This document shows, piece after piece, positions 1-10,500 of a stretch of DNA of 64,000 bases. Under the pieces are notes generated by a model. That model saw only the letters and a list, made by a program, of their open reading frames with translations. It was not told the origin of the DNA and made no database searches. The stretch spans positions 124,001-188,000 of the forward strand of contig NZ_VTWT01000003.1 of the NCBI RefSeq assembly GCF_008727925.1, written 5' to 3'. The number at the start of each line of letters is the position of its first letter. Positions within the stretch are counted from its first letter, which is position 1. The position numbers and the translations under genes are program-made. The DNA comes from Adhaeribacter soli (GTDB lineage Bacteria; Bacteroidota; Bacteroidia; Cytophagales; Hymenobacteraceae).

Positions 1-2073
1 AATACGGGCAGCACGGTGAATTTCAACGGCACATCTGCGCAAACCATTCCAAACCGGACTTACAGTAATATAAAAATAAACAACGTATCTGCTGCCGGAG
101 CCACCTTCGGAATGAGTGTGACCGCCAGCAACGTTACCGGTAACATAACTGTGGAAAGCGGTACTCTTACACTTAGCAATGCCACCACCCTTACCGGAGC
201 TCCGCTCACGGTCAATAATAATGCTTCGCTGGTGGTAGGCGGCGCTTTCCCGGCATCTGCTGCCACGTTTCAGGCGGGCAGTAATTTGGTTCTGAATGGT
301 ACGGCTTTGCAAACGCTGCCTGCCAATACCTACGGAAATATCCGCATAACCAATGCTGCCGGCGCTATTTTATTCGGCCCGGTAACGGTTGCAGGCAATT
401 TGCTGGTTGAAGGAGGAATTCTGAACAACGGCGGGTATACCATTACGGGAAGCACCGGCAAAGTTTTTCAGGTAAATAACGGCGCTTCCTTCAGTTTAAC
501 CGGAGCTACTGCTTTCCCAACCGGATTCAGTACCTACACTTTTTCGCCGGGCAGCACGGTTTCTTTCGGGCAAACCATTGCGCCTGCTATTCCGGGCTAT
601 ACCTTTGGTAATTTAGCGATTAACCTGTCCACCAGCAACCTTACGGCCACTGCTTCCGGCGCCTTAACCTTAGCCGGCGACCTGCTCATTCAAAAAGGAA
701 CGTTAGATAATAACGGTTTTGCCATTACCGGTGCGGCCGGCAAAATGCTGCAGATAGGAAACGAGGCGGCGCTGGCCTTAGGCGGAGCTTCTTCATTTCC
801 GGACGGCTTTAGTGCGGTTTCCCTGGCAGGCACCAGTAAAGTCATTTATAAAGGTACCGATCAGGTTATTGCCGCTTTAGATTATCCCCAGTTACAGATT
901 CTAAGCACCGGTACTAAAACGCTGGCAGGTAACGCCAGTATTTCATCGCTGCTCGATCTTTCCGGTGGCAGTATTTCTATTGGGGCTAATGCGCTTACCA
1001 TTAAATCTACCGGGGTTATAACCAATGCTTCTGCCGGAAACTACATTGTTCAATCGGGAAGCGGCAAGCTGATCGTGGAAAATATCGGTTTGGGCGGATT
1101 AACTTCCGAAGTTGCTTTCCCGGTGGGGACGGCTACTTCTTACACCCCGGCTTATATTACCAATTCCGGTGCGGCCAATTCCTTTTCTGTAAACGTAACC
1201 GATGGCGTGCGCGATTCCTGGAATAACCCGGTTTTCTCGAACGTAGTAAAGAAAACCTGGAATGTGCATAACGAAACCGCAAACGGAACCCCAATGGTAA
1301 CGCTACGCTTAAGCTGGAACGCTGCCGACGAAGCTGTTGTGCCGGAAGATGCCACTAAAAACTTCGACCGTTCCCGAAGCACGATCAGCCATTACGAGAA
1401 CGGCCTCTGGAACCGGACCGGCACCTTTGAAGCAGCAGCCGGCAACGGTCCTTACAGCGTATCCCGTTCCGGAATCAGCAGTTTTTCGCCTTTTGGCGTT
1501 GGCGATGCCGGCAGTCCTTTACCGGTAGCGCTGCTGCACTTTACGGTAGCCCGGGAAAGCAAGAGTACCCGTTTGAAATGGGCGACTGCCACCGAAAGAA
1601 ACAACCAGGGCTTCGATGTGCAGGTTTCCAGGAACGGAAAAACGTTTGAAACCATCAGCCATGTGTCCAGCAAAAATCCTCATTCCAGCACCCGCCTCGA
1701 TTATGAATTTACCGATACCCAGATCCGCACCGGCGTATGGTACTACCGCCTGAAACAGCTCGATTTCGACGGATCGGTTAATTACAGCAACGTACGGGCT
1801 ATAAGCCTGGAAAAAGAAAAGGAAGCCTCTGCAACAGCCTGGCCCAATCCGTTTACAAACCATTTTACGGTTTCTATGCAGCCGGAGAAAGGGCAGCAGG
1901 CTTTTTATGAACTTACTGATCTTTCCGGGAAAACGGTATGCAAGGGCGCCCTGAAAGAAAACGCAGACGGTAAAACGGTAGCCATAGCCACCGAAAAACT
2001 GCCTGAAGGGCTCTATATGCTTAAGGTTAAGGCTGGAGCTGAAGTACAATATTTCAGAATGCTGAAACGGTAA
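1..2073 (+). CDS. T9SS-sorted beta-helix surface protein (5' end outside window)
   Basis: The reading frame is open from the first base, so the N-terminus and signal peptide lie upstream; a GTG at 16 is only the first possible in-window start and is unlikely to be the real one. The visible ~690 residues hold repeated Asn/Gly/Thr-rich strands of the type 'NGTxxQTxPxxTYxNIxI', as expected of a parallel beta-helix or adhesin-like secreted protein. Near residue 510 a module begins with 'LPVALLHFTV' and includes 'NNQGFDVQVS' and 'WYYRLKQLDFDG'; the same module precedes the sorting tail in the next two large genes. The last ~80 residues form a type A T9SS sorting domain ('WPNPFTNHF', 'LPEGLYMLKV'). 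The protein is therefore probably exported by Sec, carried across the outer membrane by T9SS, and attached to or released from the surface. Its ligand cannot be deduced. It is a paralogue of the 2611-5913 protein. Confidence 0.85.
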   Translation, partial: NTGSTVNFNGTSAQTIPNRTYSNIKINNVSAAGATFGMSVTASNVTGNITVESGTLTLSNATTLTGAPLTVNNNASLVVGGAFPASAATFQAGSNLVLNGTALQTLPANTYGNIRITNAAGAILFGPVTVAGNLLVEGGILNNGGYTITGSTGKVFQVNNGASFSLTGATAFPTGFSTYTFSPGSTVSFGQTIAPAIPGYTFGNLAINLSTSNLTATASGALTLAGDLLIQKGTLDNNGFAITGAAGKMLQIGNEAALALGGASSFPDGFSAVSLAGTSKVIYKGTDQVIAALDYPQLQILSTGTKTLAGNASISSLLDLSGGSISIGANALTIKSTGVITNASAGNYIVQSGSGKLIVENIGLGGLTSEVAFPVGTATSYTPAYITNSGAANSFSVNVTDGVRDSWNNPVFSNVVKKTWNVHNETANGTPMVTLRLSWNAADEAVVPEDATKNFDRSRSTISHYENGLWNRTGTFEAAAGNGPYSVSRSGISSFSPFGVGDAGSPLPVALLHFTVARESKSTRLKWATATERNNQGFDVQVSRNGKTFETISHVSSKNPHSSTRLDYEFTDTQIRTGVWYYRLKQLDFDGSVNYSNVRAISLEKEKEASATAWPNPFTNHFTVSMQPEKGQQAFYELTDLSGKTVCKGALKENADGKTVAIATEKLPEGLYMLKVKAGAEVQYFRMLKR

Positions 2074-2096
2074 CAGATTCCGATAAAAAACACCAA

Positions 2097-2129
2097 CAGG
2101 AAAAGGGAGGCAATAGCTTCCCTTTTTTT
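2097..2129 (+). terminator. Intrinsic terminator after the first T9SS gene
   Basis: A GGGAGG/CTTCCC stem with a short CAATAG loop is followed by a run of seven T, 25-55 bases after the stop codon. Near-identical hairpins occur at 7103-7131 and 21494-21525. Confidence 0.8.
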
Positions 2130-2610
2130 GTTTACCTGCCTTTTTAAAGCCTCCAGTTATTCCCTGGGTTTAAGGCTCTCCTAACCCATTTTACACCTCC
2201 GTTTTTCCCGCCTTACCTGTAAGGATTATTTCTGCCAGCGTGGTTTTTGCCGGAGAAAGAGCGCCGTTCTCTAGTGTTTTAATTGTATGATTCCAATAGT
2301 CGCTTTAAGGGTAAAATGAATTCTTGAATTACAGTGGTTTTATATTTCCTTTAAAATGCCAATGTTTAGCCCGGAAAAATACTGTATATCCCAAATTTCA
2401 TTCTTGATTTAAATTATTTTGCAACTATGTTGAATTATTTGGGTATAAAGTTATAAATAAAGTGGTAAAAATTATAAATATTGTCGCTCTAACCACTTTT
2501 CCTAAACTATTATTTCTATTTCTACTCTTCCGGGGCTGTATTTCATCAGGAGATCGGCAGTTATTTGGCTTAAGGTAATCGCTTTCAGGGCCTTCTTATG
2601 TATCAATTCC
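2130..2610. other. AT-rich intergenic region
   Basis: About 480 bases between two T9SS genes, strongly AT-rich from 2320 to 2520. It presumably holds the promoter and leader of the downstream gene, but I see no clean TTG-N19-TAnnTTTG promoter, RNA gene or convincing small ORF. Confidence 0.5.
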
Positions 2611-5600
2611 ATGCCTACTTTCCCTTTTCTCCCTTCAAAAAATGCTTCTTTCGAAGTCCTCTCGCCCCGTTGGCCAAAAAAACTACCTTCGGGGCTCCTG
2701 CTTTGCTGCTTTGTACTTTTGCTGGTTTCTCCAGCCAGGGCCATTACCTATGCCAGCATTGGAAACGGCGACTGGAACAACGCGCTGATCTGGTCGCCGG
2801 CGGGCATTCCCGGCCCCGGCGACGATGTAATTATAAACGGGCATGCAATTGGGATTAGCAACGACCTGAACTGCCGGAGCCTGACACTTGCCAGTGCCGT
2901 AAATCCTTCGTCGCTGAGTGTGCTGGGAACAAGTAAAATTACTGTAGCCCAAACCGTAACGGTAAACCAGCCTGGGGGTAACTTCCTGAACGTTTTGAAT
3001 ATTGGAAAAGGACAGTTAATTGCCGCCGGCCTGGTAATTAACGGGGGCAACAGTCAAAGGGAAAGCGTGGTTAAAGCCGAAGACGGAATTATTGAAATAT
3101 CGGGAAGCATAACCCTGAACAATACAAGCGCCAGAATCATCTTCACCGGGCCCGGGAACCTGAAAGTAAGCGGCGCTTTGGGGGTAAACGGATCGCTGGA
3201 TTTTGGTACTTCCGCAACCATAATTTTTAGCGGGAAAGCCATGCAGACCATGCCGGTTTACACCTACCGCGATATAATTATCGAAAACCCGGTGGGAGTA
3301 AAATTAGGCGGAGACCTGAATCCCGTGTATGGGAACGTAACGGTAAAAGGCCTGCTGGACCTGAACGGGTATTCCTTGATTGGAAGCGCCCCAAATACCT
3401 TTACCATGGAAAATGGTGCCACCATGCTGGTATCCGGCAACAGCGCCTTTCCGGCCGGTTTTACAACGGTAAATTTAAACCCGATAAGCGAAGTTATTTA
3501 CCAGGGAAACAACCAGGATATTGCCGGGGTAAATTACAGCCGCTTAACCTTAAAAGGAACCGGAACTACCAAAACCCTGAAAGGGAATTGTGCCATCAGC
3601 AGCACCATGAACCTAGACAACGGCGTTACGTTCGATCTGGGCGCTTTTCAGGTGAACGGCATTGGGGCGGCAGCCATTTACGGCTATATTAAAACGGCCA
3701 TGCCAAACGGCCTGGTAGGTCCGGTAGGAACGTTCAACAATTCCGGTGGGCTTACGCTGGCCGCCTCTTCTACGGTAGAATACAATATGAACGGTAACCA
3801 GCTCATCACCTCCCGGAACGATTATAAGAACCTGATCATTTCAAATGGAGGCGAGAAAACCATCCTCGGAAATATCACCATGGGCGGAAAACTCACCATA
3901 AACAGCGGTGCGGTCCTGAACACATCTACCTTTCAGATTCTGAGCTCCATCATTCCGAGAGGATCGGTGGCAATAAACGGCACCCTCCGCACCTCCCGCT
4001 CCGAAGGCCTGTCCGGCACTACAAGAACCGCCTTGCACCGGGATTTAACCTCCGTAGTGCTTGGGCCGGGATCGACTATTGACTACAATGCTCAAGGGAG
4101 CGGCGTGCAGGTAATTACCAGCCGAAACGATTATCAGAACATTGTACTAACCAATAACCGGATGAAAGCCTTGCAGGGAAATATTACTATGGCGGGAAAA
4201 CTCACGGTTTACGAGGGAGCGCAATTACGGCTGGACGATTATCAGGTACTGGAAGCCAGTGGTACTGCCGCTTCCATAGAAATACTCGGAAACGTAGAAC
4301 TTACCAATCCGAATGGCCTGTACAGCACTACTAAAACGGCTATTCATTCCAATATTACTTTGCTGCCTTTAGGCATTAATTCCAACATTATTTACGATGC
4401 CATGGGAGCCCAGAATGTAACAGCACTGAACTACGGCGGCTTAACCATTAATAATATCGATATCAAAACGGTACTGGGCAACATCACGGTCCGGCACTTT
4501 TTGCTGGTAGATGAGGACGCTACGTTCGATATGGACACTTACCAGGTTTTATACCAGCAGGTCTCCGGGGTAGATCCCTACATTGCTATCAACGGCACTT
4601 TCCGGACGGCCCGTCCGAAGGGCTTCTGTAACCGGTCTGTTTCTACCATTGTAAAGCAGTTCCGCGATATTTACCTGAATACGAATTCTACTATTGTGTA
4701 CTATGGCGGCAATGAGGTGGTATCGGGCAGGAAAGATTACGGGAACGTAGTACTGGAAGGCGGGCAGGTACGCACCCTCGACGGCCCTGCGGTGATCAAT
4801 ACCAGCCTCGATCTGGCGGGCAGCAGCCTCGACATCGGCGATTTTTCCATTACCTTCGAAGCTTCCGCCGTATTTTACAATGTATCCAGCGCCACGTATG
4901 TTATTCAGAGCGGCGCCGGCCGGCTTTTCCAGAAAAATATCGGTACCGATCCGGACGGAAATAGTGGCCAGGTGCTTTTCCCGGTGGGGACTCCCCTGTC
5001 TTACACCCCCCTTTACCTGACCAATAACGGGCCCAATAATAACTTTTCGGTGCTGGTTACCAATGGCGTGAACACCGACTCCACCCGTATCCATCCGGAT
5101 GGCGCGGTTTCCAGAACCTGGGATCTGGTCTTGGAAACCAACAACGGCGTGCCCAATGTAACCCTTACGCTGCAGTGGAATACCGGTGATGAAGGCCGTA
5201 TTTTCGACAGAAACAAATCGGCCATTGCTAATAGCGCCCAAAATTCCTGGGTATCGGCTTTTGGGCAGGCAGCGGGCGTAAACCCTTATTTAGCCACTGC
5301 CACTGGTATCTCCGGCTCTTCGCCATTCATTGTTGGAAATGCAGTAGTGATGCCTATTTTGCCCGTATCCCTTACTTACTTTAAAGCAACGAAAAACGCT
5401 TCAGGAGCTTTGCTGCAGTGGGAAACCGCTTCCGAAAAAAACAACCAGGGTTTCCATATACAGGCCTCCCCTGATGGCCGCAACTTCGAAACGGTAGGTT
5501 TTGTAACCAGTGCCAACAGCAATTCCAACACTACCCAGGAATACAAATTTCAGGACAAACAGAATGGCAAAACCGGCTTATGGTACTACCGCCTGAAGCA

Positions 5601-5913
5601 AACCGATTTCGACGGAACGGTAGCTTTTTACGGTCCGAAAGTGGTTGATTTTGCCGGAATTAAAGAGGAAGCAAATGTTTACCCCAACCCTTTCCACGAT
5701 CAGTTTACGTTGCAATTAAATGCGACCGCCACAGGTGCAGTAGCGCTAACCCTGGTAGACCTGAGTGGAAAAACCATTTATACTGCTGTAAGGGAAGTGT
5801 TGAAAGGTGAAAATTCCGTGCCGGTTACCTTAGGGAAATACCCGGCAGGCATTTATATCCTTACCGCCAGAACCGAAACCCAAACTTATACTATCCGCCT
5901 GATCAAGAAATAA
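2611..5913 (+). CDS. Large T9SS-sorted beta-helix surface protein
   Basis: A 1,100-residue secreted protein. A Sec signal peptide (hydrophobic core about residues 29-44, 'LLLCCFVLLLVSPARA') follows a longer than usual n-region. The mature part starts 'ITYASIGNGDWNNALIWSPAGIPGPGDDVIIN', a common opening of Bacteroidota beta-helix adhesins. Then come six or more repeats of ~90 residues with 'YxNIxLxN...LxGNITMxGKL...L.DYQVL...NGxxRTxxxxGL', best seen from residue 380 to 720, which fit a long right-handed beta-solenoid. The C-terminal third carries the 'LPVSLTYFKATKN...NNQGFHIQ...WYYRLKQTDFDG' module. A type A T9SS sorting domain ('VYPNPFHDQF', 'PAGIYILTA') ends the protein. It is likely a cell-surface or matrix protein of unknown ligand, and a paralogue of the proteins on either side. 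Confidence 0.85.
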   Translation: MPTFPFLPSKNASFEVLSPRWPKKLPSGLLLCCFVLLLVSPARAITYASIGNGDWNNALIWSPAGIPGPGDDVIINGHAIGISNDLNCRSLTLASAVNPSSLSVLGTSKITVAQTVTVNQPGGNFLNVLNIGKGQLIAAGLVINGGNSQRESVVKAEDGIIEISGSITLNNTSARIIFTGPGNLKVSGALGVNGSLDFGTSATIIFSGKAMQTMPVYTYRDIIIENPVGVKLGGDLNPVYGNVTVKGLLDLNGYSLIGSAPNTFTMENGATMLVSGNSAFPAGFTTVNLNPISEVIYQGNNQDIAGVNYSRLTLKGTGTTKTLKGNCAISSTMNLDNGVTFDLGAFQVNGIGAAAIYGYIKTAMPNGLVGPVGTFNNSGGLTLAASSTVEYNMNGNQLITSRNDYKNLIISNGGEKTILGNITMGGKLTINSGAVLNTSTFQILSSIIPRGSVAINGTLRTSRSEGLSGTTRTALHRDLTSVVLGPGSTIDYNAQGSGVQVITSRNDYQNIVLTNNRMKALQGNITMAGKLTVYEGAQLRLDDYQVLEASGTAASIEILGNVELTNPNGLYSTTKTAIHSNITLLPLGINSNIIYDAMGAQNVTALNYGGLTINNIDIKTVLGNITVRHFLLVDEDATFDMDTYQVLYQQVSGVDPYIAINGTFRTARPKGFCNRSVSTIVKQFRDIYLNTNSTIVYYGGNEVVSGRKDYGNVVLEGGQVRTLDGPAVINTSLDLAGSSLDIGDFSITFEASAVFYNVSSATYVIQSGAGRLFQKNIGTDPDGNSGQVLFPVGTPLSYTPLYLTNNGPNNNFSVLVTNGVNTDSTRIHPDGAVSRTWDLVLETNNGVPNVTLTLQWNTGDEGRIFDRNKSAIANSAQNSWVSAFGQAAGVNPYLATATGISGSSPFIVGNAVVMPILPVSLTYFKATKNASGALLQWETASEKNNQGFHIQASPDGRNFETVGFVTSANSNSNTTQEYKFQDKQNGKTGLWYYRLKQTDFDGTVAFYGPKVVDFAGIKEEANVYPNPFHDQFTLQLNATATGAVALTLVDLSGKTIYTAVREVLKGENSVPVTLGKYPAGIYILTARTETQTYTIRLIKK

Positions 5914-5943
5914 GGAACAGATTTATGGTTGTTGTTTACGAAT

Positions 5944-5972
5944 AAGAATGGAAGTACTCCTTCCATTTTTAT
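5944..5972 (+). terminator. Intrinsic terminator
   Basis: AATGGAAG/CTTCCATT stem with a short loop and a T-rich tail, about 30 bases after the stop codon of the preceding T9SS gene. Confidence 0.75.
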
Positions 5973-7102
5973 TTTGTTTATAGGATAACCTATAAGGGCT
6001 GGTTTTCAGGTTGGAAACGATAGCCTTTTCAGGGCAAAAACTAATGTTTCCTTGGCTTCCGAAGTATTATTATTCCAACCTGAGAGTAAGAGCATGTTTA
6101 AATTTCATTTTTGCTAGCGAAAGTTTTCAGTACCGGGTTCTGAAGAAGGCTTTTTAGAGGAGCCTCGCTGCGCTATGGTGCGGGACAAAAGATGACCTCA
6201 GGTTCCGGTAATGGAAGTAGGTAGCCTAACGGATGCATTTTAAACATGCTTTAATACTCCATATAGGTTAAATACCCTTCTGTTCGCCGTTGTTGCGTGT
6301 TTTCACCAAAACCGGAAAGCTTAGCCAATTTATTGTGTCATCCCGGGCGCCAGCCGAGGGAGCTTATGGAACTTACTGCTTAAAACAAAGCAGTAAGTCA
6401 AATCCTGCTACGATCTCTTTGCCTTAGAAGTATGTATCGGTTTCCTCGGGAGCTACACTCGCTGGTTTTGTGCCTCCGCACTCACTTGTGCCCGGAATAA
6501 CCTGCTTCCTCTCTTAGCCTGGCGGCTATGGTGAAAACACGCAACAACCATGCTTCAGCCTGCTTTTACCCGACAAATAAAACCTTATGAAGCACCAGGC
6601 TCCTGCCGGCAGGAGAACCGGTTAGTACACGATAAGCCTTAAGAATTTGAATATAAGAAAAATTATAAAAAAACGCAACTAAGTTATAATAAGCGAGTAT
6701 AATTAAAATATAAAACAACAGCAGATAACTTAAAGGAATAACCAGACGGAAGCTTTATCATCATTAGAAATGATCTTTAAAATCAATCCCGTTTTCAGGT
6801 TAAATGCCTTAGCAAAGAAAAGCGACCACGAAGATTATGATCTAAAAGCCGATTTTATAAGGTGTAAAAAAGGTCAGATAAACCAAGCAGCAAGTCGATT
6901 ACCATCCTTGCTCGATAAGAACTAAAACTTCAGTAGTACTTCTATGTAAATTATGGTTTTGAAAAGTGAAGAATGAAAGCCCGGTTTTAAAACAGGTGAA
7001 GCGCAAAGCAAATATTTTTCAGGCTTTAAGCTAAACTCGGTAACCAACCAACTATTACCGGACAAATAAAAAATAAAATACTCGGAAGTTTTAGATAAGT
7101 AA
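5973..7102. other. Gene-free intergenic stretch
   Basis: About 1.1 kb without a convincing gene. A short ATG ORF of 51 codons (6770-6925) has no recognisable similarity or ribosome-binding site. The stretch contains an inverted-repeat-bounded element (see 6289-6549) and a second half rich in A+T and stop codons in all frames. Such a length is unusual here, where most gaps are below 400 bases; it may hold decayed genes or mobile-element remnants. Confidence 0.5.
6289..6549. repeat. MITE-like element bounded by ~19-bp inverted repeats
   Basis: The left arm GTTGTTGCGTGTTTTCACC (about 6289-6307) reappears as its reverse complement near 6531-6549. Between the arms lie ~220 bases with further short self-complementary blocks (TCCCGGGC near 6343 and GCCCGGA near 6491; ACTTACTGCTT/AAGCAGTAAGT around 6370-6400). 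There is no ORF inside, so this could be a non-autonomous mobile element or a large structured repeat. No obvious target-site duplication was identified. Confidence 0.55.
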
Positions 7103-7131
7103 AGAAGGGAAGCATTGCTTCCCTTTTTTCT
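7103..7131 (+). terminator. Orphan terminator hairpin
   Basis: AAGGGAAGC/GCTTCCCTT stem followed by a T run, almost the same sequence as the terminators after the T9SS genes ending at 2073 and 21471, yet no gene ends just upstream on the plus strand. It may be what is left of a deleted T9SS gene. Confidence 0.6.
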
Positions 7132-7284
7132 TTTAGGACCTAGTAGTAACCGATGACGCACACGGCGGAAGCACTTGCTGCACCTGTTTGGAGAAACACG
7201 GTTTTAAATATAATTTAAGTTTGATGCTTAACCCTCAAAAAAGGCATATTTACTAATTTTTAGAAATAATTTATAATTCATTGT

Positions 7285-7315
7285 ATTGTATATTTAATAT
7301 TAATTTTTAGCTTTG
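7285..7315 (+). promoter_or_regulatory. Bacteroidota-type promoter for the giant T9SS gene
   Basis: TTG at 7286-7288, then 19 bases, then a perfect TAGCTTTG -7 element (TAnnTTTG) at 7308-7315. Spacing and sequence match the Bacteroidota primary sigma factor consensus. Transcription would start near 7320, giving an untranslated leader of about 260 bases. Confidence 0.6.
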
Positions 7316-7581
7316 AGATTGTTATGGTGTGTTAAAAAACTTAAATCAAAAAGCGCATTAAAAACCGATAGCCTTCAGGTTCAGGCAAAAGAGAAAAAGC
7401 ATGTATGGGGAATCTTCAGAAGATAGTCCATAGGTCGTAAAATCCGCTCTCACCAAGGTCTTCTCACCAGACTACTACCTAATCAAACACTTTTTAAAAG
7501 AATTCGAGCCTGAAAAATAGCTTGCAGGAATTCTATTGCCCAAACTGAAAATTATTTGTAGCTCATTTTAATTAAATTTTT

Positions 7582-10500
7582 ATGCAAAAACGCTTACCCA
7601 CTGAGAGATTAAGCAATTGCCGGCATTCGGAGCATCGCTCCGGGGGGCTATTGTCTCGGTCAAGACGGAAACCTTTTCAAAAGTGGCGATCATTGCTACT
7701 CTGGTTTATGGTTATGCTTCCGGCTACGGCCGCATTTTCGCAAACCACTGTAACCGTAGGTACAAGTACTACAACCCAACGGTATCCATTCGGGAGCTTT
7801 TTTGGGTATGAAAGAAGTGCCGCGTTGTATACGGCTGCTCAGATTGGGCAAACAGGTTCAATAACCCAATTAGCCTGGTATCCAACATCAGCTAAAGCAG
7901 CCTCTCCTGTAAAAATTTATTTAAAACAGACCACTGCAACTTCGCCTGCAGCAGATACCTGGGCAAATACTATAAATGGGGCAATTCTGGTTTATGATGG
8001 TAGCCCTGCGCTTACCGCTGGTAGCTGGAATACCATAGCCTTAACTAATTCCTTCGATTATTTCGGTGGAACAGAAAACCTGCTTGTATTGGTGGAAACT
8101 AACCATGGTGGTTCTGGTAACGGAGCGGGTAGTACTAATCCTGCAGTTCGGTATTCATCTGTAACTTCTACTCATCGTTATTGGCAAACAGATACGAATC
8201 CTCCTACCACAGAAACAGGTACCAGTACGAGTAACCGTCCGAATATCCAGGTAACGTTTGTGCCAATGGCCAACATGAGTTATGCTTCCTCAACGGCAAC
8301 TCAGACAAACCTTACTCCGGTTCTGCCTAATACAGTTAACCAGCAGGTAATCGGGTTTCAGGTGGTAACCAGCGGAGGAGCAAACCCCTTGGCTTTAACG
8401 GATATCAACTTAAATACCACGGGGACAACCAATACTGCTGAAATCCAGAATGCTAAAATATTCTATACCGGCTCTTCCAGCACTTTTTCGACTACATCGC
8501 AATTTGGTGCAACGGTTGCGGCTCCTGCCGGAGCTTATGCAGTAACCGGTTCTCAGGCATTGAAAAGTGGTGCCAATTACTTCTGGTTAACGTACGATAT
8601 TGCTGCCGGTGCTACGCCCGGCAATGCCATCGACGCCCAGATTACTTCATTAACCGTTGGGGGCACAGCGTATACGCCTTCCATCACCAATCCAGCAGGT
8701 GTCCGTACTATTATGGCGCCTCTTAATGGCAACTACACTATTAATAATACCCAGGCAACAGGCGGAAGAAATTACGCCTCCTTTGCCGACGCAATTTCTG
8801 ACCTGAACATTCTGGGTATTTCCGGTAATGTTACCTTTAACGTTTCCACCGGGCAGACTTTCAACGAAAGCCCGCTCGTTTTAACAGCCACGGGCACCAA
8901 CAGTAATGCAATTACCTTCCAGCGTTCAGGAGTAGGGGCAAACCCGAAGATCCAGGGAACGAACGGTGCCGGCTCTGCAGACTATATCTTAACCCTCAGC
9001 GGCAGCGATTACATTACCTTCGATGGAATTGATTTTGCCGATAATCCGGCCAATGCTACTGCGGCTACAAAAATGGAGCAGGCTATCAGACTGGCAGGTG
9101 CAGCAACCGATGGCTGTAAATACAACACCTTTAAGAACTGCGACATAGCCCTGGATAAAACTAACACGAATACTACCTATGGCATATACTTCTCCAGCGC
9201 TGCCACCAGTGCGGCCGGCTCTAACAGCAATAACGAGTTTTTAAACAACGCCGTGCATAATGCCTTGTACGGTTATTATGTTTATGGAAATTCAACTTAT
9301 TTAGACGATGCTAACCGGATCGGCAACCAGAGTAGCGGGACCAGCAGCATCTACGATCTGGGAAATGGTACCAGTACCGGCTATGGCGTTTATTATGCCT
9401 ACCAGACCAATTTCAAACTCCATAATACTGCTATTAATAATTTTTCTACCAGTGGTTCCTTGTATGGTATTAATAGCTTTGGAAGCGGAACTACGGCAGA
9501 GATATATAATAATACCATCTCGGCCCTTTCAACTTCCGGTACTTCCTACAGCCTTTACGGTATTTATATGAGCAGCGGCGGGGCTACCAGTATCTATTCC
9601 AATGCCATATCCAACCTGTCGGCTTCTTCTACCGGAACCTCCGTGTATGGAATTTATGTAGCGGTTACCGGTGCTAACATCTATGGAAATACCGTTGATG
9701 ACCTCCGGCAGGATGGTGGAAGCAGCTCCAGTATTTACGGAATTAATTTTGCCGGTAGCGGTACGAATAATATTTATAATAATACTGTTTCCAATCTCCT
9801 GCACACTGCCGCCACTGGGGCGCCTTCCTTATATGGCCTTTATGTAAGCAGCGGAACCACCAATAATATCTACGGAAACAACATCAGCAATGTAAGCAGC
9901 GCTGCCGGTTCTACCGGACCTTCCGTATACGGTATGCAGGTTACCAGCGGAACTACCAATAATGTTTATAATAACACCATTCAGGAGATTATTTCAAGTT
10001 CTACGGGTTCCTCTTCTGCGTGGGGTGCGTTGTTTTCCGGCGGAACTACTAATAATATTTCCCGGAATAAGATCTACAACGTAGCTACTGCTACCACTGG
10101 CTCCGGCATTGCCTACGGATTAAGTGTTACCTCCGGCGTTGCCAACGTAAGCAACAATGCAATTTATGATATCCGGGCAAATGGCGCTACGGGTACTCCG
10201 GGGGTGCGTGCTGTAAATTTCAGCGGTGGTTCCAATCATAAACTCTACTATAATTCGGTTTACCTGAACGGGGTGTCTTCAATTGCCTCCCATCAGTCTG
10301 CTGCTGTGTATATTACAAACAGCGTAACTACGGTAGATATGCGGAACAACATGCTGGTAAACAATTATGATGTTGCTACCGGAACCCGGGCCGTGGCTGT
10401 TTATCGGAGTGCAGTGGATGTAACTAAGTTTGCAACTACGTCTAATAATAACCTGGTGTATGCTGGAGCTCCTTCAGTAAAAAACCTTTTATTCTATGAT

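Noticed and set aside
4549-5241. 230-codon antisense ORF under the second T9SS gene
   Set aside because: It lies wholly inside a well-supported coding region, its translation shows no domain or signal, and long antisense frames are expected with this codon usage.
6770-6925. 51-codon ORF in the gene-free stretch
   Set aside because: No ribosome-binding context, similarity or promoter; such short frames occur by chance.
6922-7161. 79-codon minus-strand ORF across the orphan terminator
   Set aside because: It runs through a clear hairpin and lacks coding character.
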